Of a DNA stretch of 64,000 bases, positions 44,471-56,530 are shown one piece after another. The notes beneath the pieces were generated by a model that was not told the DNA's origin, searched no databases, and worked only from the letters and a program-made list of their open reading frames with translations. Within the stretch, counting starts at the first letter, position 1, and each line of letters opens with the position of its first letter. Made by a program: the position numbers and the translations under genes. Origin of the DNA: Undaria pinnatifida (taxonomy: Eukaryota; Sar; Phaeophyceae; Laminariales; Alariaceae); contig JABAKD010000013.1 in NCBI GenBank assembly GCA_012845835.1, positions 62,001 through 126,000 on the forward strand, read 5' to 3'.

Positions 44471-45258
44471 GAGTTCCACCGTAACCTTGCGATGAATTTG
44501 TGGGAAGTTCGATTAGTTTTGATAGCTTTAGAGAACTTTTGATATTGAAGTTTGGGATTTTTGTTTTTGTCATGATTTCTGTGTTAAATTTGGAACGACG
44601 GCGGACTTGTAGAGTAAAACATGGAAATGACTTGTTTTTGGAGCATTTGATGTTACGACTTAGCAATTTTTCTTTTTGATTTCACCATTGATTTTTTGGG
44701 ATTTGAAGTCTATTGCCTGGGGAGATGATATAGGTTGAGTTTCGAGCTTATTATGTTAACAATGTTCAAGATTCTCATCTCCATTTTCGGTGTAATCCCT
44801 GATGATGGACGATGTGGCGTGTATTATGAGCAGGAAGACATTTGGATATATTTTTGCGGGTTTTTTATGGTTGAATAACGACGCATCTGCGAACTAGTTT
44901 GAAAATTCGATTTGAGAAAGGATATCTTTCCTTTGAACTGGTAGAGTAGGTAGATATGATGAATGCTGGCTTCCATAGTTAGTTAAAGAAGTGTCCTAAT
45001 GAAACTGTCCTGCAAAACCAACGCGTGTTGAGAGCTTGGTATGGACTAAACCAGAGCGGAACTGGTTGGACAAAAAGTGGCTTGACTCCGGAGTGGGGAA
45101 GTTGCACCATAGCTTTTTGTTTTTTTTTGGAGGCGAAGCTTTCATAATTTGTTTGAAATTGTTTGAATTTGAGAATGGTGCGTTTGAGTTTGCAGGAGTG
45201 TAGAATGGCGTGGGCATTATCATGACAGTTGTCACGAGCAGGAGAAAGAAGGTAGAAT
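44471..45258 (+). other. copia element 2 3' non-coding region and polypurine tract
   Basis: About 790 AT-rich bases hold no supported gene. GCAGGAGAAAGAAGGTAGAA (45,238-45,257) next to the TG of the 3' LTR fits a polypurine tract. Confidence 0.65.
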
Positions 45259-45546
45259 TGACAGCTTTGTTCGTACCAATGTCTGATGAATGTAACTGTA
45301 AAGTATCTACGAAGATCATGATATGAAATTCGTATTCCGGGAGTTGCAATATTTGTATTTGGCCTGTCGGATAAATTGTGAATTTGCAGCCGTTTGGGTG
45401 CCCTTCCTTCTTCGGCGGTGATAATAATAATATACACCCTTTCTGCCTTTTTCACGACTGCTTCCGAGGGGCCATCGACGGCTCCCACCTTGAGATGATC
45501 CACCACATGGTGACCTAGGCTATCCCGTGTACGAGGTACTCCAATA
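45259..45546 (+). repeat. copia element 2 3' LTR
   Basis: It starts TGACAGCTTTG and is matched to 37,681-37,968 with scattered substitutions. Confidence 0.85.
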
Positions 45547-45747
45547 CTGGTGTCCCACGGCTGGGACTGCTTATTCAGCAGCATTCCTCATCTGTGCGTC
45601 TTCGGCACGGAAAAGTTCAGAAATGGGAGTCGTTTCTCATTGTCACGTTCCCAGGATGGTATTGGTTCCAACCGTTGCTTCCGAATCATGGGGTGTATAA
45701 TTCTACAGTGCCTGCGCATTACGGCAGGCAATATGGGTGATATGGGT

Positions 45748-45920
45748 GATGTAAGGTCTCTGATTGACATGATGAGTGATGCAAGTGATACGAGTGATAC
45801 GAGTCATATGATTGACATGAGTGATGCGAGTGATATGAGTGATATGAGTGATACGAGTGATATGAGTGACGGGAGTGATATGAGTGATATGAGTGATATG
45901 AGTGTTATGGTCGATATTTG
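45748..45920. repeat. 9-bp minisatellite GATATGAGT
   Basis: About 15 units occur with variants (GATACGAGT, GATGCGAGT). In one frame they read MSDMSDTSD, which is a by-product of the repeat and not evidence of a gene. Confidence 0.9.
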
Positions 45921-46404
45921 AGAGTATTGTAGCGGTTGAAACGCCAAGCACGCCATAAAAAATCAAGGCAATAACATTCCTTCTCCGTCGAGATACCTAA
46001 CGAACGCCCTTAACCCTGACCCCTGTAGTCATAGTCTACGGCTACGACTACTGTTAATACAAGTGTTAATACAAATGTTGACACAAGCGTTACTAGAAGC
46101 ATTACTGTAAGTATTACTACTATTCATAGAATTACTACTACTATTATTTTGTGCAGTGAAGGCGTGGCATAATTTTCTGATTTGGATTTTCGAACACGAT
46201 TTTCGGAAAACTATGATATACGTTTGGGGGGGTTTTCCGATGAAATATACCATCTCACACGCCGCAATGTATTGTTAATATATATAGACAATACCTCTGG
46301 TACTGGCAATAAATATTGGAAGACTGACCATTGAAACTGAAATAGTTGGTGCCAACCGCATCAAAATAATAGCCTTGATACTACTCAAGATACCCAAGAT
46401 TGTA

Positions 46405-46570
46405 ATATGTATACGCTGTAGTTGTAAGGGGAGTCGCCGACCTATATCCTTAATGAGGACACACAACAACTCGTAATGCGCGCGATCGGAGTATCACACA
46501 CAGCTTGCAAAGATGAGTTTCGGCGAAATCTTCGATCTCACAGCTGGAGTGTATTTTGATTTTCTATAAT
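46405..46570 (-). repeat. dispersed repeat, third copy of the 3.3-kb family
   Basis: On the minus strand it reads CACTCCAGCTGTGAGATCG, CATCTTTGCAAGCTGTGTG, CTCCGATCGCGCGCATTACG and GGTCGGCGACTCCCC. It matches 3,352-3,485 and then diverges. Confidence 0.8.
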
Positions 46571-48088
46571 ATGTTATGTTGATGGTCGAGGGAGACAATA
46601 TGTAGGGCCACTCTCGTGGCGCTTCCCAAAGCACGAATCGAATGGGGATACAAGAAACATGCGAGATGAAAGAGTGATAATGCTTTATCGAGAGGTATGG
46701 AGACCCCTTTCGCATTGATTTCCGGCGGGCGGGTACATGTCCGTCCCATGGGAAAATAATGCAATGTGATCATTTCAGTGGAACGTCAATGGATTTAGGT
46801 CTGTCAATCGAGAACCAAAAACGATCGAGATGAAACTGATTCTCTTTTCATGCTAATCGGGACGCTGGAACCCATTTGTTTCCCACTCGAAGGCCTGGAC
46901 AAATCACATGATTGCACCAAACGTTTCAGCTGGAGATCAGAATACCACCGTCAGCCTTGATCTCTATTCCATTCGTAGGTTGGTTGTGTCCATTTCACGA
47001 ACTAAAACTGGATATTGCGCTGGTTGGCGTACTGCATGTATCTGTTATCCAAAGAGGAGAGCGCTCATCCTTCCGCCAACGAATGGCAATGCCACTCTGC
47101 ACCGACTGGAATGTTGACCAAATATTTTCCTTGGTAGACTCCTCTCGTCGGGTCGCTGTAGACGCTATAGCTATGCTTGGCAGCCCGGGCGTTGTGCAAC
47201 GTAAACGGAGCAGGCCCACGCAAACATGGTCGAGCATTGTTTTCGACATACCTCAACGCTTATGCACGTAATATTACGTAGGCGTACGCGACTGAGACAT
47301 CGCGGCGTTGTTCAGAGCCTCGTGGATTACGACATCGAAGACACGACTTGAGATATGCAAGCGACACGCGGCGATCACGCTTGCTTGCATGTATTGATCA
47401 TATTTAGATTATCCTTTTGTGACATGTACAGCCCCGTCGTCATGCAGGTGGTGGCTAAATACATGTGGAGTTACATGACGCCTTGGTTCCGAAACGACGT
47501 GGACTTTGTGACCCATGCAGAGAAAAACGTTAACGGATCGCATATTGGCGTAGCCTCGCGAAGCCCACCTGAGCGTTTCCCCACGATACACACATGAGGT
47601 CCAATGGGATCCCATTGGAAGTCCTATGGGATCATCACCCCCAAAAAGAAGGCGTACATCCGCAAGGGGAGGAAGCGTTGGAAACTAAGCGGCGAACAAC
47701 AGATCGATAACCTTCTGTCTCACACGCGTGTGAGGAAGGTTTTATCTTCAAGAACGACAGGAAATTCGAATCAACAAACGCTGGGTCACCCGCCGAGCTC
47801 TCAAAGTAATGTATTTTTATCTTCAGGAGTGTTGCATCCAATGTTTCATTGTAGAAGAAACGTGTGAGTACGAGCCTGTGACCGTCTCAAACGCGCGCAT
47901 TGAAGTACACGCATGAGCACGAATAGGACCAAAACACCAAAGTGGTAGCCAGTCGCCGTTTTAAAAGGTGTTTTAAAAGGCCTGTGCGTATTATTTTAAT
48001 GTTCCATGAATATTATTCGCAGTAAACCCAAACCTCCACTAACTGGTCACTTGCCGAGTTGTGTTAACGCGTGTATTCCTAAATTCAG
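46571..48088. other. ORF fragments, none identified; one possible exon
   Basis: Frames of 60-120 codons occur on both strands. The most exon-like piece is 47,432-47,597 (+), after a TGACATGTACAG acceptor, encoding VVAKYMWSYMTPWFRNDV. Its relation to the exon at 48,089 is unknown. Confidence 0.2.
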
Positions 48089-48397
48089 GAATATTTGAAG
48101 GCAGCCGCGGAATACGTAGAAGAAGCAACTCTAACGGGAACGAATGGTATCGAAGCCATATGCAAATGGGTTGCCTCGGACGACCAAACGGTTGTGGACG
48201 AGGTTCGATCCCTTGCCCCGGCATACTTTCCCAACGTTAACAGAGGGGCAGCTGTGTACGTCGACGATGGAGTGACGGGAGGGTCTGACTCCACGGGCGT
48301 GGACACACACACCATCACACAGGTGCGCACTGCATTACAGCAATACAGTACCGGCCCCCTGATACGAAACCGAAATACCTGGTACTACTGGGTTTAG
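48089..48397 (+). CDS. putative terminal exon of an unidentified host gene
   Basis: The frame opens directly after a pyrimidine-rich acceptor (TTCCTAAATTCAG|GAATAT) and runs about 102 codons to TAG. It reads EYLKAAAEYVEEATLTG, IEAICKWVASDDQTVVDEV, YVDDGVTGGSDSTGVDTH and the end NRNTWYYWV. Composition is balanced with no repeats, unlike shadow frames nearby. I do not recognise the family. The last codons overlap a TACCTGGTA motif. Confidence 0.35.
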   Translation, partial: EYLKAAAEYVEEATLTGTNGIEAICKWVASDDQTVVDEVRSLAPAYFPNVNRGAAVYVDDGVTGGSDSTGVDTHTITQVRTALQQYSTGPLIRNRNTWYYWV

Positions 48398-48400
48398 TTT

Positions 48401-51400
48401 AAGTTTCTATTACTATTACAAATATATTTGCGTCCTGCACAAACTCCAGTACAACAGTCGTGGATAATTTTTCTTTCCCGTAACTGTAGGATTAGTCTAG
48501 TCTATAGCTGAATGCGTTTTGTTAGGGCTATTGATTGAGTGAGGGCCGCCAGTACACATGGGCATATAGGAGGAGGTGGTTGAGAGAGGTGTGTCCCGTA
48601 TAGTGGTCATTGGGCCGCTGACGGGTGGCATTCGGCTTTTGAAGGGCGCATAACCTTTTGTGGCTGGTGGGATTCTTCAATTGCCTACCGATACCACACT
48701 ACTACACTACTACACTGTTATTACACAATAAACAATACACTAACAAACGTCCAAATACGGTCAGGTCTCCGTTCAGTTTTACAAAAGTGTTCGTTGTATA
48801 CCTGCTGTAGGCCCATTGGTTTGTAGACTAAATAGCCAGGTCTCAATTCGGTTTTACAACTGTTAACAGTATTCGTTGTATACCTACTGTAGGCCAATCG
48901 GATTGTTCATGGGTTGCGCGTTTCGCACTCTGTCAACAACCGTCGTTAGTACTGTGAGTATGTTCACCGCAGCGATGACTGCAACCTGTCTACGCCCTAT
49001 GACACAAGATGTGTCTACTCGCTATGACACACGAAAGATTCACGCATATCGGACATATCGGGACCTAGATCATATACAAGTAGATGACATGGATTATATC
49101 AAGTGCGTAGTCGTAGGCATGTAGACGATAGATGATATCAGATATAACATAGATCCCATATTCTGTACCAGGTATGTATGCCGTTAGGATATGTTGTGCA
49201 GCACCTGTTCACTAGTAATACAGGTCCGACTCAGGAAAGATGATGCCAATGTAACTCTTGGATCAGGCCATGAAGATCATTCGGCAACACACCCGGCAAC
49301 AATTGATATCTACGCCGTGCAGATCATCTAGACCAGGGATATATCTACCTTCAAAGACACGGATCATATAGGTCATCAATGAAGGGGAATCCGATGTGCC
49401 TACAAGCACTGCATTTCACATACTGGAGGAAACACGAGTCCGTGTGACATCCTTCGCAAGAGCCATTTAACTACCATCCTGATTCCAAAAAACCCAGATC
49501 TTGTTTCCTCTGCACCACTGCTATTATTTTATTTCAAGAGTACTAAAGCACCGGCCCTATGGTAGCAAACCGACCTACCGTACATGCAATGGGATCTTTG
49601 TTTTAGGGTAGATTTCCTGCTTGGATGTTGTTTTTAGGCTCTATACTTCTTGTTTGAAAGGGTGTGTCCTACAGTAGTACACTAACTTCAGTATAACAGC
49701 TGTCGAGTTTCTCAATTCCACGTAAAATTTTGCTAAAGCCTAAGTTTTTTCAGTGGGCTCTTTGCTGTGATATGGCCGGCGGTGGAGATAGCCACCGTTA
49801 GCGAGGCAGGCGACACCGGTGCCAGGACCCCCCCTTGCCACCAACACCACGGTAACAAGAACTCCGAGCGCCCCTGATGCCTGCCACTGTAGAAGCTGCA
49901 GTGTCTGGCGGCCAATATGGTTTGTGTACGTTTGGCGTCTCAACTAAAGACAATATATAATATATGTAGTCTATTATATTCGGAACCAAACCAACCCGTT
50001 TGTTTATGTTAATGTGTTAAAGCTGTACACCTTCTAGCTAACCCGTTAGGTTTTCCGTCGATAACAAGTGAACAATGCTTGTCAAGGTCCAGTTTTAGGT
50101 GAGGAACGGGGCTCCTTTCGCAAGGACGTTCGCGAAAATGGCTTCAACCTCTACCGTATCCGGTGTGCCATCCCTATAGCACCTGTAACACCTATAGCAC
50201 CCATAGCACCCATAACACCTGTAGCATGCGATGGGAGATAGCAACCGTAATAATACAGAGACACCCCTCGCTATTCACAACCCTGTTGCACCACACAAGC
50301 GAATGTCTCCATCCCAAGGGGTCTCCAAACAACGATACGCTCTCGGCCCTGCGCTACGTCCACGGCAATCCCCGTCAGCTCCGACCTCTCACCCCCCCCC
50401 CCCCCCCCCCCGCCCCGCCACCGCAACTGCCTACACTACCGGCCCTTTCATAAGCAAAAACCCGCAAGAAAGTTAGCCAAACACTTGCGAGGAAACAAGA
50501 AATTCGACAGCTGCTATAGTAGCTGTTATACTGAAATCAATCAGCGTTAGACGAAAACATTCTTAAAATATGCAATCCAGCCCCCAGCCAGAATATTTTA
50601 ATACTTTGAAGTACCATAGTACCATGGTGCGATGGTATCGGTTTCGTATCAGAAGGGATTCGGTGCTGTGTTCGCTGTCACAAGTCTCCTCCAGTGACTC
50701 GGGCACCTCAACGTCCTTCAGCCACCTCGACGTTCTTCAACCCTAACCCAACTGAAATGCCATGATACCCAACTTGCCGCCGAAACACCTTTCTTTTTTC
50801 AGTTGACACAATGCCCACCGCCGCAACTCCCCCACGATGTGGGCGTTGGGCCTTGCGGGCAGCCCCAGCACGTGCAAGAACCCGGCGCTTGAAAAGCTCA
50901 TGAAGAGGCTAACCCTATTATTCGTTGTGTGCGTAGGCCGTAAGATAAGATTACCCGTTCGGCGTTCGTTGTGCTGCAGTCAGCCTCTCTTGTCCCCACA
51001 GGGGTGAGGTATAGTTCGAACTAGAGACCTACATCCTCAACCTAGGAAGCTCAAAACATTTTCGATGCACCGGTGTCGTCGTTGTACCATGCGTACGGCC
51101 GTGGTGAGGTTCCCCGGCAAAAGCCGCCCTCCCTTGAAGCGTTACCGTTGAGTTCGCCACTACGCCTGTCACAACCCCTCCACCCTCCGTACCCGTACCC
51201 CAATATATCGCGCAGTACGAGTAGTTGTTGGTCCTGCAGTAGTGCCGGTGTGTGTTATTAATATGTAATCGAAAGAATACCGGCACTACAGTGACCACTG
51301 GTACCACTACATGCCTACTGGTACTAATTTCTGTTCCCCATATGAGCCAACAAATTTAACAGGCATTATTGTAGCGGGCAACCGGCGCTACTCAGCCCGG

Positions 51401-51700
51401 TGCTATAGAGGGATCGCTACAGTACTCGGGTATCGGTTGCCCCCACCTATTGAGAAACAGAATGACTGGCTGACCCTGGCTGGGTTGTTATTTGGGAGAG
51501 GGTTCGTCCTACACTATCTCAAGTACAACGGCTGAAGGGTTTTTGTATTTCTATGAGAGGTTGCCTTCCTGGTTGCGCTGTTCTGTACTATACCCGAGCA
51601 TCGATTGACCCCATTGCGGGCATCGTAGCCGAACGACAAGCTCACAACTTCCGAACGCTAATATTCCTAACGCTAAGCTCGACGGCATTCTCTTTGTCTA
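48401..51700. other. no supported gene
   Basis: Short frames only. Features are a 9- to 10-bp CACC(T/C)(G/A)TA(A/G)CAC repeat at 50,181-50,226, a 16-base poly-C run at about 50,393-50,411, a TACCAGGTA motif at 49,166-49,174 and a CCCTAACCC run at 50,741. Confidence 0.4.
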
Positions 51701-51704
51701 TCAA

Positions 51705-52013
51705 TTGCATCAGTCAGCAACCGCTCGTACTTTTACGGGTGCTAGTTTGGGGTGCCGGCTTAATAGAGCGCCAGCTGCTGGTGGGGGAGCTGGAGATATG
51801 TCTCTCCCGTTTCTCGATGTAGACAAAGCGTCCCGTCCAATGAGTCCCATGTATCACCGCCATAACCGCACCTTGACAGCGGACAGACTTATCGCCGGCG
51901 ACCTTCTACCCTAGACGTTGTTGGAGGGGGTGCCAAACATCATATTGAGCGACGTCATACGGGGGCGATTCCATGGTGAAGTTGCTGAGGGCGCATTACG
52001 TCAGTCGCGCAGG
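51705..52013 (+). pseudogene. unidentified open region with one internal stop
   Basis: A single frame reads SLPFLDVDKASRPMSPMY and LTADRLIAGDLLP, meets TAG (51,912-51,914), and continues in phase as TLLEGVPNIILSDVIRG and HGEVAEGALRQSR to a possible donor CAG|GTAAAT at 52,013. Another protein-like frame follows at 52,058-52,243. The segment may be a decayed gene or element. I do not recognise it. Confidence 0.2.
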
Positions 52014-52880
52014 TAAATAATTTAGTCACCTCCATCGAGCGGTTGAATTAAATATATATGATTCGTCCCACGGTGCTGAGGACTGGTACGGCGCTTGTAG
52101 CGCGCAACGGAGATATTGTTGAGTGCATCCGCGCTGGCAACGTCCGAGGGAAGATTCCAAAGTCGTGGAAACTTATCGCCAAGAAGGAAACGGTCCGATG
52201 GATCTCTGGAGGGGCAGGAACCAACCGCAAGAATTTGTACTAGAGGTCTGTTTAATTGACCGAACGTTCGGCCACGAGGACTCCCGTGTCTATGCCGGCC
52301 TTCACAAGCTGCAGCGGATATCAAGTAGTGACCGTATTGCGTACTCATGCTCAATTTCCGGCGAGAAAGTTTGAAAGCCGGCGCCATGCGTCGAAAAAGC
52401 TTGAGCGTCCCACCGAAGCTACTGTCAGGGCAAGCTACTCGAGCACAATGTTGTATGAGACCTGTCGACGGCGCTATCAACAGCATAAGAGGGTGTTCTT
52501 GTGTTAAGTCATACAGTACAATGGCTTCGTGGTGTTGGTGGTCCGTAGCCAGGTCGCAGAAAAGGAGCTGCTGATGGTGGGACAAGGTCTGACGCCCATC
52601 AATCCCGGTTCAATCAAAAATGGTGAGAAGGAGACGTACAGGCTTGTCCATGTCGAAGTAGACGTAGAGGGTTGTCGATGTAGAAGGACATAATCAGTTA
52701 GGAAACAATTCGGTGAAAACGAACGCTACCAAATTGTTACGGGTATACAATACATGAGGTAGATGTGACTTACGGTGTTCTTGGCGTTCATTTACGACCA
52801 TGAACAACACTTCCATCATTGTATACTTCACACACTCCACCGTTGGCGTTGCGTTTGATTTGTAGGATGGGGCGGGGATA

Positions 52881-52910
52881 ACACGCACGCACGCACGCAC
52901 GCGCGCACAC
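52881..52910. repeat. ACGC microsatellite
   Basis: ACGCACGCACGC repeats grade into CGCGCACAC. Confidence 0.9.
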
Positions 52911-53256
52911 ATGCACGCGTCACACCGCCGTGTAGATTGGGATGGCAAGAGTCGACGCGATTCACGCCCGCTTGTGGTTAAATTAGATATGAAATATTCG
53001 TGGTTAGGTTAGATACGAAATATTCGAGAATAAACGGATGGCTATGTCCAAGAGCATGCTAACGGCGGACAGGGAAATAGACAGGGACATCAACGTCAGC
53101 CCTAACGTTGGCAGCGGGGATAGTACACCTGTTCTCTCGACGACTGAAATGGCCTTTGAGGATAAAGCCCGCGTTTCTCGGGTGTGTGGCCGGCATAGAA
53201 CCGAAATATTGAATCTCCGACGCAGAACGAAATGTCCAGTCCGGTAGTAGTGTCAG

Positions 53257-53459
53257 CACCCTTATGGTTCAGCAGAACGCCAGTCGCGACAATCCCGTGC
53301 TGGGCACTTCAAGCAGTTGCGAGGACATCACGTGGTGCAACTGGCCTTACCAACCCAGCAGTGAAACCGTTCCAGCACCTAGGGTACACGTCTCGTCCGA
53401 GTGGCAGAAATCTGTCAAGTGTGACATGCTTGCATGGCCCAAATGGTTCATGTGCGAAG
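53257..53459 (+). CDS. putative internal exon, Cys/Trp-rich, function unknown
   Basis: It is flanked by an acceptor (GTAGTGTCAG) and a strong donor (GAAG|GTACGTA). The open frame reads SSSCEDITWCNWPYQPSS, PRVHVSSEWQKSVKCDM and AWPKWFMCEG. Cysteine and tryptophan content suggests an extracellular or lumenal domain, which is inference. An upstream frame (53,038-53,247, MAMSKSMLTADREIDRD) could be a preceding exon, but I could not reconcile the phase. The following intron would contain SINE copy 2. Confidence 0.3.
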
Positions 53460-53680
53460 GTACGTAAACACTAACAGGCTCATCGGCACGAAAGAATTAA
53501 GCGTGCGTTTCGGTAGTAATTGCGAACAACGAGGGAGGCATGGGCTAATTATTGAACAAATCTCGGCGATGCGTCTCCGACGGTATGGAATCGATCCTTG
53601 CCAGTAAGCTCGTCAATCTCGCAAAAACAAAGGCGGTTGTGCGAGGAGAATAGCTCAAGTATTCATCGTCAGCCGGTCGT

Positions 53681-53982
53681 CCCGGTGGCGTATCAGGTTA
53701 TCCTCGAGCCTGGCATAGGTCAGTTTCGCGAGTTCGAGCGCCCCCACGTGCATACTCGTATAAATTCGTGGGGGGACATTTTCTGGTGCACAAATTGACT
53801 TGCGGAAAGCGCGAGAGCGTGAGTTAGCAACACTCGATGAAAATCGACGAGCAGTGGGATAGCTGAACCCTATGCGCGATAAAAATTGAAGGCAATAACC
53901 GGGGAGAAGAAGGGACGACACCTGTGACCACGGCTTGTCCAGAAGCCGAAACGTAGAAGTGTGCAAAAAAGAAGAAAAAAAA
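53681..53982 (+). mobile_element. tRNA-derived SINE, copy 2
   Basis: The head is CCCGGTGGCG, with an A box TGGCGTATCAGG (53,686-53,697) and a B box GTTCGAGCGCC (53,732-53,742). The body of about 200 bases aligns with copy 1, and the A-rich tail (AAAAAAGAAGAAAAAAAA) lies near 53,965-53,982. The tail is less pure than in copy 1 and no target duplication is clear, so this copy is probably older. Confidence 0.8.
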
Positions 53983-54356
53983 CAGAGCCGCCGCGGGAAC
54001 CAGCTATGCCAGTTGCTCTTGGTCCCAGCGAGGACGGCCGCATGGGTGCGATCGTAACGTTTTCACCGCGGGAACCAGACATCATGTCCATGTTCAGTAT
54101 CTGCTCGTGGTTCCTGCAAAGACGATCGTGGTTGAGACAATTCCGGTGTGACTTCCACGATGTCACCTATTGTTATTGGGGGCTCAGCGCAAAGGCTCTA
54201 ACCCAAAGATGTCTTGAAATCATTTACTCTGTGAGGGTAGGGTACCTGGCGAGGCTAGAGGCAGGCTGGGATCAGTTTCCCACAACGACAGAGACCCCAA
54301 CGCCTACGCGCGGGGGGGGGATACGACGATGGATACCGCCCTTCCTCGCGCGACAG

Positions 54357-54592
54357 TGGATACCGTCGTGAACTACAGTATACCTGATGGCGGCATGGCG
54401 TATGAACCACGCGCGGTGAAATCACCAAAGGGTACTTCTGCGGCAGCTCTTGGGGGATCCAAGCCAGCCACACTGGCGGAGGGACTGCCCCGGGGGGGGG
54501 TCGGATCTATTAAACGCGGGATTTTCAACGGCCGGGTGCTCTCGCGGTCGGACGGAACGGGTAACGTCAAGACCGCCAATTTAAAACGATAG
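54357..54592 (+). CDS. putative terminal exon, function unknown
   Basis: After CGCGCGACAG, the frame encodes about 78 residues to TAG. It reads DTVVNYSIPDGGMAYEP, SPKGTSAAALGGSKP, GGVGSIKRGIFNGRVL and the basic C-terminus NVKTANLKR. The composition is protein-like and the frame stops just where a tandem repeat begins. It could be the end of the same gene as the exon at 53,257, but this is not shown. Confidence 0.25.
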
Positions 54593-54775
54593 TCTACTAG
54601 CAGGTGACGATAGTCTACTAGTAGGTGGCGATAGTCTAAGACACAATAGTCTAGTAGTGTGGCGATAGTCTAGTAGTAGGTGACGATAGTCTACTATTCT
54701 AGTAAGTGACGATAGTCTACAAGTAGGTGACGATAGGTTAGTAATAGTGTAGTAGTATTGTAGTAGTATGGTAGT
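54593..54775. repeat. tandem repeat GATAGTCTACTAGTAGGTGAC (approximate)
   Basis: About eight units of 15-25 bases occur with deletions, grading into a GTAGTA run. Confidence 0.85.
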
Positions 54776-56530
54776 AGTAGATGAGCCATTCCACGGTAGG
54801 GGTCCCTCAGGAGCTCACATCGGGAGCTCAAGGATCCTCACATGAGGAGCTCAATATCACCATCATCACCCCCAAACATGACTTTTCGAAGGCCTTCGTT
54901 CGCACAACCCGACCAAACTTCTACTATGCCTTAGTCCTAACACAAATATGAACACGTGAAATGACTTGATCAATGACTAACCAGCTAGTTCCTCACTTGA
55001 GGAGGTCAATCGCCTTTGCTGTAGCCTGATAATAGCCTATTAATAGGCAATTGTACAGTGCAACCCCTACCGCACTAGAGAGGGATGATTCCATCACAGG
55101 CCGAGTGTGCAGCGAAGCTTAAAAGTTGTCGCGGCTACGGCCCGGCAAGGTGATGAGTAGTTGTCGAACATATGAAGGGGGTACCAAATAGGATATGAGG
55201 CAATAAATCCAGGTGGAGCAGCGCCTAAATCGGCAGAGATGTTCATGGGCGCATCCGAGAGGAAATGGTAAAGATGGCAGTGTACCAGTAGCCGGAGGGC
55301 GCGGTCGGATTTATATCATGGTGGAGGCGGCGATCTGAGTAGTAGTGCTTGTTGGGGCAAAACCAATATGGGCGGTATCGACGGCGTTTTTGAGGTGCTT
55401 GTCGCGGTTGACTGAAACTGTCACCGAATAGTCTACAGCACAGGGTGCCGAAAAAGGAGCAACGTACCTGGTACCAGGTATTAAAACAGGCAGGCTGATA
55501 TGTAGACTACAGGAATGCAAGAATTCCAGACGCCGAACTACTGAATGAAGTGCGTGCAGAACGCACCATCTCCCGAATAAGAAACTAAGTCCGGGTTAAG
55601 TGTGCTGTACTGTGGGGCTAACTCTTACCCCCCGAGCATTGTCAATCTCCTTGATGATTATGATGATGATGACGTTGGACGAACCAACTAGGCGATGCAC
55701 CGCATTCATAGGGCTTTGTGGCTCACTCGTAAACGCTCGTCGAAGTTAAACACGGTGGGGATAGCCGTATTCTTGCGTCGAGTTATATCGCGGTTTGAAG
55801 AAGCCAAAGCCAAGCCGAACAAAAGCCACCCCCATGCCAACAGAGTCAAGGACCTCACCCTCGCGTAGCTTGGGCTATGCGGGTTACCCTGGTAGTATTT
55901 TAAATTTCACGGTCACCCGGACGCCTCTTAGTCGTTCGGTCATTTCGGTCGTGACCACCACCGGGGTGGGATACAGAGATACAGACACGTCGACTGATGG
56001 ATCAGACGTGCTGCGAAGTACTACAGTAGTAGTCCAGAGCGGTGTCGATGTTCTTGGTCACATCGGGGTCGGGAAGTGATGGGCACACTGCCCCGAGGAA
56101 CATGAATCTCAGAAAGCATCGAAAAGCAAGACGTAAATATTGTCTAACGAACTTTATGAAACGCCAGAAAAGACGGTAAGAGTGTCGATCAACTGCCCAA
56201 TATGTCGCGAGAGGATGTCACCACGGTGCTGGAATGTGTTCCGGTGTTGTTCGTTTCCCGTCGTAAAAATCGAAAACCCGAAAAGGTGAAAATGAAACAA
56301 TTGAAAATGTTAAAAGTCTAATTTTTTATTGAACATCTTCCGGATTGCATTGTTATTACATTGTATCGTTTTCTGGTTCTTGGGAGAGAGAGATTTCTCC
56401 CCTTGGCCAGATACACACATTGCACAGTCGTTTCTGATTACCAAGCCTCCGAATGATACCGTGCCAATCGACTGCTCCATTCAAGAAAACAATAATACTA
56501 AAAAAAAACACGGAAACCCCGTCTACCTAC
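54776..56530. other. no supported gene
   Basis: Short frames only. A double TACCTGGTACCAGGTA palindrome is present at 55,465-55,480, and an ATGATGATGATG stretch near 55,655-55,670. Confidence 0.4.

Larger units (their letters stand above)
37681..45546 (+). mobile_element. Ty1/copia LTR retrotransposon, element 2
   Basis: Two LTRs of about 288 bp flank gag, protease, integrase, RT and RNase H homologous to element 1 over the whole coding length, but with unrelated LTR sequence. Gag has two frameshifts and stops. RT has a nonsense codon and a lost catalytic Asp, and RNase H ends early through a 4-base insertion and TAG. I find no clear target duplication (GGGAT before the left LTR, CTGGT after the right), so one flank may have changed. 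A purine-rich tract precedes the 3' LTR. Confidence 0.9.

Noticed and set aside
45550-45921. 123-codon frame ending in Met-Ser-Asp repeats
   Set aside because: The C-terminal half is the 9-bp minisatellite, and the N-terminal half has no support.
51010-51060. Another B box-like string (AGTTCGAACTA) as a further SINE or tRNA
   Set aside because: No A box lies at a suitable distance and there is no match to the SINE body.
27696-53742. Functional tRNA genes
   Set aside because: A and B boxes occur, but both loci share a 200-base non-tRNA body and an A-tail, which marks SINEs. No complete cloverleaf was found elsewhere.
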